A stretch of DNA of 64,000 bases from positions 124,001 to 188,000 of the forward strand of contig VWND01000001.1 of the NCBI GenBank assembly GCA_009599575.1, written 5' to 3'. The translations under genes were made by a program, and so were the position numbers. Position 1 is the stretch's first letter, and each line of letters starts with the position of its first letter. Shown here in pieces: positions 1-9,970 of this stretch. Source of the stretch: Blumeriella jaapii (Eukaryota; Ascomycota; Leotiomycetes; Helotiales; Drepanopezizaceae). The notes under the pieces were generated by a model. The model was not told the origin of the DNA and made no database searches. It worked only from the letters and a program-made list of their open reading frames with translations.

Positions 1-254
1 ATTCCTAGAGTAATGTTTGGGCTCTTAGAAAACAAGGGTGAAGAAGGAGGAATGGATAATACTAGTCTGGGTTTTGGAAAGGAGAATAAGAAGCTGTCAC
101 TAGCCAGTGACTACTACCGTGGCAAAGATTGTTGACGGTCTACACGCGCTTACACTTCAGTTCTTCGGACCAGACGAGACCGCTGGCGAGGACAAGTTGG
201 TTGTGGTAATGCGAGCAGCTCCCCCATTTTCGGCAGCTGGAGCAGTCCCAGTAG

Positions 255-652
255 TTCCTCGTTGCCTTGGTGGTGAGATTGAGCGCCGCCGCCAAATCCG
301 GAAACCCCACAAATGCAGAAGCCGACACTGGAAACTTCGGCGGCTTCGTCGCCTCTTCCATCGCTGAAAACAACTTCGGAAGCTGTACCTCAACCATCAA
401 ATTCGAAGCCGCCTAAACGGCCGCAAGGAAACCGAATCCACCTTCCAAGCCATCAACCCTGTCGTCAACAAAGGCCAACCTAATCATCAACCGTATCTGC
501 GACTGGCTGACCAGCGTGTTGGGACTAGCGATGCCGCGAAAGCTGAGATCGTTGTTCTGGGGACGAGAGACAAGGCTACGACTGATAAATGGAACGAGAT
601 GCTGACCAGGCGCCTAAAACCCGACTTGCGGTCCACAGATAAGTTTTCATGA
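255..652 (+). pseudogene. Relic of a small secreted-protein gene, several frameshifts
   Basis: Three forward frames each carry a stretch that reads like one protein. About 255-413 reads toward GNFGGFVASSIAENNFGSC and IKFEAA before a stop. The next frame continues with LNGRKETESTFQ and PVVNKGQ. A third holds IINRICDWLTSVLG near 483-525, and the second resumes with AKAEIVVLGTRD and DKWNEML to a TGA at 650-652. The joined series resembles, from memory, the C-terminal half of a family of small Cys-containing secreted ascomycete proteins. I see no intact start or signal peptide. At least three frame changes make it a relic, although the first (a missing C at about 409-411) is a homopolymer-type indel. 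Family assignment is inference; the frame changes are directly visible. Confidence 0.45.
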
Positions 653-1305
653 GGTTTTTATTTGTAGCAAACGAAGTCTGGAGTCTCAATGATGTGGGCA
701 GAAGAGCCGAGCATGGTATCAAGGATAGTTCGGGTTTGACGCTACGTGCCCCCGCTCATAATACCATTGTGTTGATTACATATGGGGAACGCCGCAGTCG
801 TAGAACCTTGTAGTTCCCAGATCCAGTCTACTACGAATCCCGTATTACTAAATCTTCATTTAGTGCTGTTGACTTTCGCGTCCTTAAGCGAGTCCTGCTA
901 TTCAGTGGGCCGTGGCCCAACCTGGAACCGAACCCAATGGATGAAAAACATTCCTGCTTATTTTATGTGAGGAAGCTTGTTGCAATATTCCATTCAATGA
1001 GAACGACGTCCAAAATTTACTCCTCGTATGTTAGAGGTAAGTGCGTGATCGTGACCAATCTAGAGCGTACTACCGTACACAAGGGCAAATGTGTGTTGGT
1101 GTCAGCATTCGGTGGGACATTATGCACTAAGAACGCACTTCCCCCGAATGTTCGACGTCTACGTGACATAACGGACCGTACATTAGCATCGCAGGGTCAA
1201 CTTCATTCTCTCCGTGACCATAAGACAACAACTATTGGCGAAGAACAAGGTACCATGGATGACTGATTTCCCATTTTCAGAGCGCTCATTTTCACTAGAT
1301 CCACC
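653..1305. other. Intergenic stretch upstream of the guanine deaminase
   Basis: I recognise no conserved coding sequence here. Short open frames (for example 937-1266) have no recognisable motif. The last part must hold the promoter and 5' UTR of the guanine deaminase; no specific element is identified. Confidence 0.4.
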
Positions 1306-2667
1306 ATGGCCACACCTCTCGTATTCTGTGGCCCCCTCATCCACTCCCTCTCGACTGATGAGATCGAAATCATTGATAGTGCGCTCTTGGTGGTCATTGA
1401 AGGCAAAATAACCACCCTGCAAAAGAACGTCCCAGGCAATAAAGCCGAAGGCATCGTGTCCCAGTTCAAGCTAGGCAGCAATGTGAAGGTCCAACACCTC
1501 CCGCCAGGAGAATTCCTCATCCCTGGATTCGTTGATACACACAACCACGCCCCTCAATGGGCGATGCGCGGACTCGGCCGAGGGCTTCAAATCCTGGACT
1601 GGCTCGACCAGATCACGTTTCCCAACGAGGCCAAGTTCAAAGACCCCGACTACGCACGGAAGATCTACTCCGACTGCGTAGACGGCTTCATTCAGCAGGG
1701 AATCACCACCGTCTCTTACTATGGCTCGCTACATGGCGAAGCAACCCGAATCTTAGCGGACATCTGTCTGGCCAAAGGCCAGCGAGCTTTCATTGGGAAG
1801 TGCAACATGGACCGAAATGCTCCGGATTACTACAAGGACGCGGACACGGCGGAATCTCTGCGAGTCACCGAGGATTGCATTGCACATATCCGCTCCATCG
1901 ACCCCAAATCAGAACTCGTCACGCCGATCTTGACCCCTCGCTTTGCGATCTGCTGCAACAGCGAGCTTTTGGCAGGCTTGGGGCAAATCGCCAAGCGCAA
2001 CCCCGACCTCCCAATACAGACACACTTCAACGAGGCCGAGCAGGAGATCAACTCTACCCTGAGCCTTTTCCCGGAATTCACCAATGAGGCTGACCTGTAC
2101 GAATCCTTTGGCCTGCTGTCACAGCGATCGATTCTGGCGCATTGTACCCACATGAACGACTACGAGATGAGCAGGTTGCGAGAGCTAGATTGCGGCGTGG
2201 CACATTGCCCCATTGCCAACACGACCGTCGGAGGAGGCTTCATGGCTGCTCCCATCAGAGCGTTCCTACGTAAAGGAATCAAAGTCGGACTCGGGACCGA
2301 CAGCGGTGGCGGCTTCTCATCCAGCATTCTCGACGCCATGCGTCAGGCATTCATCGTGTCGAATGCGAGGGAGTGGATGACGAAGGGGCAAGATCCGAGT
2401 TTGTCGTTGGAGGAGTGCTTCTACATGGCTACGATGGGCGGAGCGAGGGTGTGTTGCCTGGACGAGCAGATTGGCAGTTTCCAGGTTGGGAAGCAGTTTG
2501 ATGCTCTGGTGGTTAGCACGGCTAAACAGATCCGCCCCACGGCTCTCACGATGATGGAGGAAGGAGACTCGTTGAGGATGGCGTTCGAGAAGTTCTTGAT
2601 GAGTGGGGATGACAGGAATATCAAGGAGGTCTATGCTCGGGGTCGACTGATAGGATCCCAGTGTTAA
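1306..2667 (+). CDS. GUD1: Guanine deaminase (amidohydrolase superfamily)
   Basis: A 453-residue intronless protein that should convert guanine to xanthine and ammonia in the cytoplasm, as part of purine salvage and catabolism. It shows the ordered zinc-amidohydrolase motifs of the family: PGFVDTHNHAPQW (first metal-binding HxH, near residue 72), QTHFNEAEQE (HxxE), ILAHCTHM (further metal His), HCPIANTTVGGG, and GLGTDSGGGFSSS with the catalytic Asp. Length is normal for fungal guanine deaminases. The ATG lies in a good context (CCACCATGG) and no better upstream start is visible. The stop is 160 bp from the stop of the convergent A-T-C enzyme. An atrazine/hydroxydechloroatrazine-type amidohydrolase is the main alternative, but the NHAPQW signature favours guanine deaminase. 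Confidence 0.9.
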   Translation: MATPLVFCGPLIHSLSTDEIEIIDSALLVVIEGKITTLQKNVPGNKAEGIVSQFKLGSNVKVQHLPPGEFLIPGFVDTHNHAPQWAMRGLGRGLQILDWLDQITFPNEAKFKDPDYARKIYSDCVDGFIQQGITTVSYYGSLHGEATRILADICLAKGQRAFIGKCNMDRNAPDYYKDADTAESLRVTEDCIAHIRSIDPKSELVTPILTPRFAICCNSELLAGLGQIAKRNPDLPIQTHFNEAEQEINSTLSLFPEFTNEADLYESFGLLSQRSILAHCTHMNDYEMSRLRELDCGVAHCPIANTTVGGGFMAAPIRAFLRKGIKVGLGTDSGGGFSSSILDAMRQAFIVSNAREWMTKGQDPSLSLEECFYMATMGGARVCCLDEQIGSFQVGKQFDALVVSTAKQIRPTALTMMEEGDSLRMAFEKFLMSGDDRNIKEVYARGRLIGSQC

Positions 2668-2827
2668 ACATTCGACATCCAATGGCTTTTCACGAGGATC
2701 TGACAGCGCTCCATACAGGAAAATAAGGTATGCACAGCTCTATGGCGGTGACCAACAATACCCATAAATCACAGTGATGAACAGATCCATAGGCGATATG
2801 CCTCCTCCACTCTCCATCACCCACATC

Positions 2828-4546
2828 TCATGGTCGATACAACAACTCTTTCTCCTTGCTAATGCGCAACTCCCCGATCGTCTTTTCCCAGTTATCCTTC
2901 TTTGCCAACTGCTCTGCAATATCCAAGTACACCCCCAAAATCTCTTCGACCTCACTCCTTCTCAACTGGGCATCATCCCAGCTCGGCATAACGCACACCG
3001 TATCTCGTTCTACCATGACACAGTTCCACAACAGTCCTATATCAGCACGACTCAATATTTGCTTTCTCTGCATGGATCTGTACCCGCTCGTCATGGGCGG
3101 TAGCCAATTGAACGCCTGTCGATTCATCACATCCTCCATTACGTTCCTGTCATCCTCCCCAAGATTCTTCACCACAGAGAAGAGAGGGGCACTCTCATGC
3201 GCAGTCAATTCCGCCTGTTCGCTTTGAACTCTGATGAGCAAGGAGATCACGGTCTCGGATGGAGATATCGTGATCATGTTCACGACATTCTGCACGCAAG
3301 GGCCTGCAATGTCCATAGCAGGTGGCAAGCGCGTCCGCACCCAATCGGGGACGAAAGGCCAGGTCCGGCCTGCTTGACCCTGGGCGAAGAGAGCAGTATC
3401 TGTCTCAGTGTACCGCGAGCAAGTGATCGCAAGTGCCGCTTTCATGAGCGCGTACTCCTTCAGGTTGTGTCCCTTGCGCAACCCGTCGAAGTCGGCGAGG
3501 CGAGCCGTCCGAGAGAAGCCTACGACGCCAGACGGAGTGTCGTCGAGAGATTGGCGATCTGGTCCAGGTGTGGCGGAGGTCAGGTCGTCCCAGCCTGTTA
3601 CGACTTTCTTGAGCTTCCAGCCGCGGGCTGTGTCGCCTTTGAACCAGCCTGGAGCTCGCTGATACGGGAACAGGGACGCGGACTTTGAGCCGACGCCAGA
3701 GAGTCGTCTTACATGCCAGTCAACGAGCCGTCGGGCCGCGAGTGAATCTTTCAGAGAGAAATACATGTCTGACCATGTTTTGAATGGGACGTGAGGGACG
3801 AGAGGGGTTCCAGGGTTCTCCAAGATGGAATGGAGATCGTCCAGGAAGAGAGAGAAGCAGACACCGTCAAAAGCTGAATGTTGAACCACGTACAAGAGAC
3901 CGGCACAGCTCTCTTCTTCCACATAAGTGATGATAGCTTTGAACATCGGTCCTGGGTAGGTAGCGAAGTCACGCTTCGGATCATTCAGCAAAATAGTGCT
4001 CAATTCGCTCGCTGACTTGACTGGGCCTTCAGATGAAATGATAGATGAGAAAAGTCGTTTAGATGGCCGTAGGGAAACATGGTATGGAAGGCCTTCGAGC
4101 TCAATTGCCACGGATCTCAACAATGAATGCTGCTCAAGGGCACTCTCCAAAGCGTTTCGGAGAGCATCAGGAGAGATCCCAGGACACAACCAGGCATGCC
4201 GGTGGTTGAAGCTTTGAAGCCGCCGGGGTATGGTGAGCCGCTGTAAGAAGTCGTGAATAGGTGTGACATCTTCGACGTGGTCCCACGATAGACCAAGAGG
4301 CTCGAGGACTTTCTCGGATGCTGATCTCGTTCGGTTCATGATCTCAGGATTTCCGTTTGTGTGAACCATGTCATCTACAGAAGGTGGGCCTTTGCGGTTG
4401 GATTGCAGATCCGAATTAGAGCTCGATGAACTCGTCTGAGAAGAGAGGAAGCGAGCTTGTTTTTCTATCGTGCCATGCTGAGCAAGTTCATGCAAGCTGA
4501 TGGAAAGTCCAGCTTCCCTGTGTAGAACCGCCGAGAAGCGTGCCAT
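2828..4546 (-). CDS. C-terminal half of an A-T-C enzyme: end of carrier plus condensation domain
   Basis: This 572-residue frame starts inside a carrier (PCP/ACP) domain: MARFSAVLHREAGLSISL through IEKQARFL is the helix-2 to helix-4 part. It continues into a full condensation-type acyltransferase domain from about residue 90, with VVQHSAFDGVCF in place of HHxxxDG. The second, catalytic His and the DG are kept and the first His is Gln. The C-terminal acceptor-side half, including the conserved FNWLPP stretch, ends at YRP. The ATG at 4546 is only the first Met after the frame break. Just upstream the same frame reads ADSLI, the phosphopantetheine-serine motif, so the natural protein is continuous with the adenylation frame upstream. 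The condensation domain probably joins the activated acyl group to an amine or alcohol; the substrate cannot be read. It converges on the guanine deaminase. Confidence 0.8.
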   Translation of the reverse strand: MARFSAVLHREAGLSISLHELAQHGTIEKQARFLSSQTSSSSSNSDLQSNRKGPPSVDDMVHTNGNPEIMNRTRSASEKVLEPLGLSWDHVEDVTPIHDFLQRLTIPRRLQSFNHRHAWLCPGISPDALRNALESALEQHSLLRSVAIELEGLPYHVSLRPSKRLFSSIISSEGPVKSASELSTILLNDPKRDFATYPGPMFKAIITYVEEESCAGLLYVVQHSAFDGVCFSLFLDDLHSILENPGTPLVPHVPFKTWSDMYFSLKDSLAARRLVDWHVRRLSGVGSKSASLFPYQRAPGWFKGDTARGWKLKKVVTGWDDLTSATPGPDRQSLDDTPSGVVGFSRTARLADFDGLRKGHNLKEYALMKAALAITCSRYTETDTALFAQGQAGRTWPFVPDWVRTRLPPAMDIAGPCVQNVVNMITISPSETVISLLIRVQSEQAELTAHESAPLFSVVKNLGEDDRNVMEDVMNRQAFNWLPPMTSGYRSMQRKQILSRADIGLLWNCVMVERDTVCVMPSWDDAQLRRSEVEEILGVYLDIAEQLAKKDNWEKTIGELRISKEKELLYRP

Positions 4547-4556
4547 GATGAGGCTA

Positions 4557-6377
4557 TCAGCCCAGTCTGCTAAGGAGGTCTCGGGACCTAATCCCTAAGA
4601 CGCTGGTCCAGAGATCCAACAGCCGAGTCTGGATATCTTTTCCGGCAAGGGTAGGTTTGCTAGTCTTCTGCTGCCAATACTCTTTCAGAATCGTGCGTAA
4701 TTCGTTCTTCTTCACCTTACCCGTGGGTGTTCTAGGGAACTCTTCCAAACCAAGACTCTTGATATCAATCATGCTTTCAAGGATGAACGATGGTCCCAAT
4801 TCTTTCACCAGGGTCTCCTTCACTTCAGTGGCATCTATTTCTTCTTCGGGTCGCTTCTTGACCAGAGCAACCGGCACCTCGCCAGCAATCTCGTCTGCAA
4901 AGGCCACCACTTCGGCTGTGATGTGAAATCTACTCAGGAGTACGGATTCGATCGCGGATGGACTAATGTTCTCGCCACCACGAATGATCAAATCTTTGTA
5001 GCGACCGGTGATCAAGCAATGATCGTCATCTTCCATCATCCCTTCATCGCCAGTCACCAACCAATGCCCTTCTGTATCGTCGTAAAACACATCGTTCTGT
5101 CCTTTGTTGTCCTCCGATGGATGCAACCAGTATTTATCAATAATCCCAGGTCCGCCGACATGTATCTCTCCACGCTCTCCACGGGGAAGAATCTCTTTAG
5201 ACTCATGTTTGCACACACGCACTTTATATCCAGGAGTTGGCCGACCATCAGTTGTCCTCTCATAATCTGGCTTGTCATTGTATCTTTCAACCATGGAGAT
5301 CCCATGCTCTGTCATAGCGAAGGTCCCAACTGCACGTCCCACTCCCATTTCCTGAATTGCCATCTTGTAATGCCCAGGCAAGACAGTCGTACCCCCGAGC
5401 GTAACAAGCTTCACACAGCTCGTCGTCTCCTTGGTGAAGTCGGGATGGCTGCGCATCGCGGTGATCATTGCCGGGACTGCTGGAAGGTCCGTACATTTTT
5501 CCAGTCGTAGAGCTTGCAGCGAAGCACCCGCGTTGAAAGTTGGAGCCGGATACACGACCTTGAGACCTTTAATGTGGTATAACATGGTCCAATTCGTGCC
5601 GAAAATGTGGAAAGTCGAGACGTGACAGCAGCCCGATCGGCCTTCTCTCAGATCCAGAGCTATACCGCCGGCTTGGAGGCTATGGAGATATGATCTGCTC
5701 GTGTGAGGACATCCTTTCGGCATGGAAGTCGTCCCACTTGTCATGAGAACAAGACATACATCGTCTAGATCTCGAACAATCCTCAAGCTGGAGATGTGGT
5801 CCCGTCCATCGACGTTGATCGTGAAGTCCTCAAATTGAAGCCACTCCTTTGCAGAGTTTGGCTGGCCGCCACACACCAGCTTGACAATAGCTTTCGCAGC
5901 ACTCTCCGGTGCCGCGTTCTCGAGGTCCTTTGCCGCACTGCCATTTGGTACAATCACGACTGACGGTTGCAGAAGCTGTATCACATGCTTCGATTCAGCT
6001 GCGTTATGCAGAGTCTTCGGATTCAGCGGAGCAAATACGCAATTCAGCTCCAGCGATGCCCGGAGGATGACATTGAACTCCGCATCGTTGTAGACGAAAG
6101 CTGCAATCCGCATTCCGGGTCGGATGCCAGCGGCAGCAAGGGCTTGCGCGAATGCGTGGCTTGCTCGCACAAGTTCTTCGAATGTCCAACGAAGATAGTC
6201 TGCTGGAGGACTGCGGGTGATGGAGTTGAGGAATGCATTTGGCTGGTGCATACAAACGATGGCGATACTTGATGCACTTGAACGAGCTGCTTCTTGCAAG
6301 ATGTCATGGAGGGGCTGAAATGAACTCTCGAGGTCCTCTCCTTGCGCAAAGGAGATCGCTTGTGCAGGGGACCGCAT
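4557..6377 (-). CDS. N-terminal half of the A-T-C enzyme: acyl-adenylating (ANL) domain plus start of carrier
   Basis: A 606-residue AMP-forming ligase. Core motifs in order: LVLMTSGTTSMPKGCPHTS (P-loop A3), TFAMTEHGIS (A5), YWLHPSEDN, HWLVTGDEG (A7), GRYKDLIIRGGENISP (A8), and PRTPTGKVKKNEL (A10 catalytic Lys). The sequence is closer to acyl-CoA synthetase-type than to amino-acid-type domains, so a carboxylic acid is a likely substrate (inference). After A10 comes a carrier-domain start, LLDLWTSVLGI through LLSRLG, then TGA and TAG in tandem at 4557-4562, exactly where (A)DSL with the phosphopantetheine Ser should follow. That motif is present in another frame, so a loss of two bases or gain of one splits the gene. 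I found no plausible GT-AG intron across the break. Start chosen: the Met at 6377, which gives a normal N terminus. Confidence 0.85.
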   Translation of the reverse strand: MRSPAQAISFAQGEDLESSFQPLHDILQEAARSSASSIAIVCMHQPNAFLNSITRSPPADYLRWTFEELVRASHAFAQALAAAGIRPGMRIAAFVYNDAEFNVILRASLELNCVFAPLNPKTLHNAAESKHVIQLLQPSVVIVPNGSAAKDLENAAPESAAKAIVKLVCGGQPNSAKEWLQFEDFTINVDGRDHISSLRIVRDLDDVCLVLMTSGTTSMPKGCPHTSRSYLHSLQAGGIALDLREGRSGCCHVSTFHIFGTNWTMLYHIKGLKVVYPAPTFNAGASLQALRLEKCTDLPAVPAMITAMRSHPDFTKETTSCVKLVTLGGTTVLPGHYKMAIQEMGVGRAVGTFAMTEHGISMVERYNDKPDYERTTDGRPTPGYKVRVCKHESKEILPRGERGEIHVGGPGIIDKYWLHPSEDNKGQNDVFYDDTEGHWLVTGDEGMMEDDDHCLITGRYKDLIIRGGENISPSAIESVLLSRFHITAEVVAFADEIAGEVPVALVKKRPEEEIDATEVKETLVKELGPSFILESMIDIKSLGLEEFPRTPTGKVKKNELRTILKEYWQQKTSKPTLAGKDIQTRLLDLWTSVLGIRSRDLLSRLG

Positions 6378-7156
6378 GTCGGACCCAGATCAACAAGAAA
6401 TACGGCTCTGCTGTATATGTTGTGATACAGCTTAGAAGATCCGTGAAGAAGTTACATGTAGCTCGCTATTTGTAGATCAACCCCACCTTTCGGAATTGAG
6501 GGGGCCCTAGAAAGAAAGAGGAGAAAGAGTCGTAACACGGAAGCTTGATTAACTAAAACTACAGGGGCGGGAGAGAATATATAGAGCCCCGAAAATGGTC
6601 CGTGTGCTATAGATAGACAGACCCAGGTTCGGGTCGCTCCTTTACAGACCCCTCCTACTGTAGAGCTAGAACGAATTTGACATTTTCTTGGGAGACTTCA
6701 GCGATTTTGGGGGCTGTCAAGGGACAGAGCTTCTTCCGGATGCCAATCGAACTGAAGGCTTCTTTAGGTAATTCGTCTCTCATCGCTGTCTGATTTGGGT
6801 TTTACAATTCAAGTTGAATATCGAGCATATCTTGATTCCCATGCTTGTGACACTGAGCTATTGTATGTTTTCGTGCATAAGAAACCTTCTAGTTTGTGAT
6901 CTTGCAAAGTTTCGTGTATTAGATAAAAGGATACTCGAGGCTGTTGATTTTTTCGCCGTTTGTTGACACAAGATTCGTCATCATGCACTATGGTCCTTTG
7001 CCTCTCCCGATTTAGAGGCCCGGCTGTCGTACAGCTGTACGTACAAACGAGAACCAGAGATCACATAAATTTTCAACGTCGACCCTTTTGCTCACCGCTG
7101 GTATCTTATAGCTTCAGTTTCAATTTCCAAAAATCGTCAATTTCCCAGATTTCAAC
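6378..7156. other. Divergent intergenic region between the A-T-C enzyme and the Cys-rich secreted protein
   Basis: This 779-bp gap should contain both promoters. The right part (about 7060-7156) is pyrimidine-rich like a fungal 5' leader. A small palindromic run, GTACAGCTGTACGTAC, lies near 7029-7044. No coding signal is recognised. Confidence 0.4.
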
Positions 7157-7918
7157 ATGAAGTCTGTCACTCACGTAGCTATCTTCGCTTCCCTCGCAGC
7201 CGCATCTTTCAACCTCGATACGGCTGGACCAGACTGGGATTATACTACTAAAGACCTCGCGAACACGACCTCTCAAGCGTGCAAGAATGCCTACAGCGCG
7301 CCCATCAATTGCGACTCCACTCTCCTCGGACTCGTCGCTTCCATGCGTCCATCGTTCAAGCCTACCGCTGCAGATCTAGCAAACACCTGCACATCTACTT
7401 GCGAAGACTCACTAGCTGCCTATATACAAGTTGTTCAAGAGGCATGCACAGGAGAAGGCGATAAGGCTCAGGAGTCGCAAGGCGGATCATCTGATGATTT
7501 TCTCCTTGATCCAGTGGAGATCGTGGGGCAGGTGTTCCAGTACGAGTTTGCGCAAAGCTGCAGACAGCTACCGTACGTACTCCCTTGGTTACCCAATCTC
7601 GAATGTCCATTAATGTAAATTTACAGAAATGGCGATTTCTGCTACTTCTCTTCTCTCGCGAACGCCGACACGTTCGCGTGCGATGACAGCTGCACGGCAC
7701 AGTTCTACCAGAACGCTCATGACTATCTGGCTTCCGATAAACAGTTCAACTATTACTATCTGATATCGATGACTGAATATTGGATTGAGCAATTTGCGAA
7801 GGGTTGGAAGAGATTGCAGAGTGTGGTATTGCTGTGGAAGGTGGAAGTTCTAGTACAGACAAAGCTTCGGCATAAAAAACCGCTAAGCGCAGGCATTTCA
7901 TTGGCGATAAGCAGGTGA
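7157..7918 (+). CDS. Small Cys-rich secreted protein, one intron
   Basis: Exons 7157-7572 and 7627-7918; intron 7573-7626 has donor GTACGT and acceptor TTACAG. The protein (about 235 residues as written) begins with a signal peptide, MKSVTHVAIFASLAAASF. It has about ten Cys, including pairs ANTCTSTCED and FACDDSCTAQ, and a GEGDKAQESQGG loop. This Cys pattern resembles N-terminal modules of fungal secreted proteins, some of which carry LysM domains (recollection). No LysM is visible here. The last 40 residues are suspect: adding one G at about 7807-7811 (GGTTGG) would give GWEEIAECGIAVEGG and an earlier stop at 7873-7875, a more natural tail. It is likely extracellular. An effector or cell-wall role is only a guess, based on secretion, Cys content and closeness to the transposon island. 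Confidence 0.7.
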
Positions 7919-8878
7919 TCATTCCAGCAGATTTCAAGCACTAGAACTCTAGATTTATTCTTGTAATGTAAGACCCTTCGAGTCTTCCAACCTTGTCTTG
8001 TGTTCTTTAATCTTTGTACACTAAGCGAGCCCCCCTTCCTCACTCGCCAAGGACTACCCTGCATGTTTTGCTCGAGCGTTAATCAAGTACTATTACACCA
8101 AACGAAAATTGTTTATCTCCGCTCTCATTGCGCGAGATGGTTGTTGTACCTGCTTCTACAAGTCGAAACTTGTCCGTCGGGTCCGCCCGTCCACAAGCAT
8201 GGATTTACAGTGCAATTTCCCCTCTGTTTGAACAGAAGCCCATTGGGATAAAACACTAAGGAAATGACCACTTCATCATCGCGAAGTTATGTCGATTTAT
8301 GTTTTGGCACCACCGAGGCGTGACTCTCTAGCAACGAAGAGCTCCCTGCTCCGTGGTCAATGCTATCCGTTCACAAAGTTTTAATCGACGACGGTCTCAA
8401 TGTACACCGTGAAGCGAAACTAGGAGTCGCCAATAAGTACCTTCCCTGAAAAGTAGGGTCCCAATAAAATATAAAATTCGCTGAATGTATCACCGCGAAT
8501 CGAGTGAATCGCACGGACCCGTGCCGGCTCAACAGGGTCAAGACTTTCTGAACCTCAACTTCTTTCGAGTGGACCTCAATCCCATCCCGTTTCATCACCA
8601 CGGACCGGAGTCGTCATGGGCACCGCTAGAGCACAGCTAGATAACTTGGCGTGAGACAAAAACGACGAAACATCAGAAATATCACAGAAACGGCTTGGAA
8701 GAAGAGACACCCGCGAGTTTGCAGCTTTTCTTGCGGAGCAGACATTAAGCCACCTAGGATCATCTGTGGATACAGCATCTTATACAGGGCCCAAGTTGAG
8801 GGATGGCCCTTAATATCTGTGTCCGGCTACCTTGCGTCGATTAAATTCAGTTTCCAGCTGAAAAGACCCTAATAAAAG
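7919..8878. other. Intergenic stretch without recognised genes
   Basis: Open frames here (for example minus 7756-8064, minus 8371-8601, plus 8651-8872) have no signal peptide, domain or homologue that I recognise. The first part presumably carries the 3' UTR of the Cys-rich gene. Confidence 0.4.
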
Positions 8879-9139
8879 ATGCCACAGCAAGATCCCTACA
8901 ACAATAACGCCCATATCCCGGTTCCTGAGGTATTCTACCATGGTGAAGACTCTTATCTTTGACCTTTCGTGATACTTGGACATGTGGATAATGGTGGGTT
9001 AGTGGCTGATCAGATTAAAACGCCCAACCCCGACCTCGATAAAAATTTTCTTCTGCTAGAAAACAAGACATATGGTAGTACTGCAGATGAGTGGTATCTT
9101 GCTTTGGCTGAAACACATAAAGCGCAGCTCGTCCTCTAA
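8879..9139 (+). CDS. Candidate tiny spliced gene, 58 residues
   Basis: Proposed exons are 8879-8929 and 9014-9139, with an 84-bp intron (GTATTC...GATCAG). Splicing joins MPQQDPYNNNAHIPVPE to a 41-residue second exon beginning IKTPNPDLDKNFLLLENKTY and ending HKAQLVL before TAA. The amino-acid composition of the second exon (acidic, aromatic, no stops in 126 bp) looks coding and differs from the AT-rich noise around it. No family is recognised, and there is no signal peptide or membrane segment. It could be a real small gene, or the surviving end of a larger gene eroded beside the transposon island. Unspliced, the frame ends after GEDSYL. Confidence 0.3.
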
Positions 9140-9262
9140 CACAACGACCTTGTGACGACCGAGGATGGTTGTCGAAATAAGTACGTGGCACAACAAGCTT
9201 TACTCAAAACTTGGTAAGTTTACTTCAGAGACACGCCTCTCAAATCAACACAAGCATTCAAA

Positions 9263-9468
9263 ATGAAATACTATGTTCTTGTCGTTCTCGCTGCAATAAG
9301 CTCCGTCACACTTGCTTGTCCTTACCATCTCCAGGCCCTTAAGTGGATGTTGAAAATGATTGTTTATCGTATATCTGCCCTTCACTTTTTCCGTTTCTTC
9401 GGGATAAATCTATGGGCTTTAAGCTACTAGAATCTTCCAAAGGACCTTTTTGTAAAATTGACGATTAA
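9263..9468 (+). CDS. Candidate very small secreted peptide gene
   Basis: A leader typical of fungal mRNAs (AACACAAGCATTCAAA) precedes an ATG that opens a textbook signal peptide, MKYYVLVVLAAISSVTLA, followed by CPYHLQALKW. Proposed exons are 9263-9368 and 9431-9468. The 62-bp intron, GTATAT...GCTACTAG, is plausible, and the spliced product (47 residues) ends SSKGPFCKIDD, giving a mature peptide of about 29 residues with two Cys. Unspliced, the frame reads to the TAG at 9428-9430 (55 residues). A GTAAGT near 9210 suggests a possible 5' UTR intron. No family is recognised. It lies 0.5 kb from a LINE insertion, a common setting for effector-like genes, but function is unknown. Confidence 0.4.
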
Positions 9469-9970
9469 GTATTGTAGCTTGAGGGGTGAATGTACCTAGA
9501 TTGTTGTTGGAGTGGGGGGGGGGGTGTAAGCTTCATCGCGCCCCAAACAACTTGACTGCCAGGACAAGAGGGGGTGGAGGCTAAGTGGGTGGCCAGAGAA
9601 ACAGCCAGCTACACCTCTGAATTATCTTCTCCGGGCTTGAGGGTCCATTTGCAATATCAGCTCAACCCGCAATCCGGTTTTTGTGCCTACTACTACAGAC
9701 CCTTGTACCGGTGACCTGCTCTCTTCGAACTCCTACTGCCCCCCCCCCCCCCCCCCTTACCCCCCCGGCCGTATCTACGAACACGATTTACTTGACAAGG
9801 GCTTGCTTTTTTTTTTGGTTGAAAGATTTTAAAGGGATCGTGTGAAAGGGAATAGGTGGAAAAGAAAATGAGTGATAGCTTGATAATCGGAAACCCGGTG
9901 TGGCCGTTTCTAAACAATCGCTCTACCGAATACAGCCGATTCGACAGGATGTTTGACGGAAGGAAAATTG
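9469..9970. other. Intergenic stretch with homopolymer runs
   Basis: No gene is seen. It contains a G run near 9515-9525, a C run near 9740-9758 and a T run near 9807-9816. Confidence 0.5.

Noticed and set aside
4546..6377. Short intron removing the frame break in the A-T-C gene
   Set aside because: Candidate GT...AG pairs across the break are only 14-18 bp long, too short for a fungal intron, and longer ones delete conserved carrier residues.
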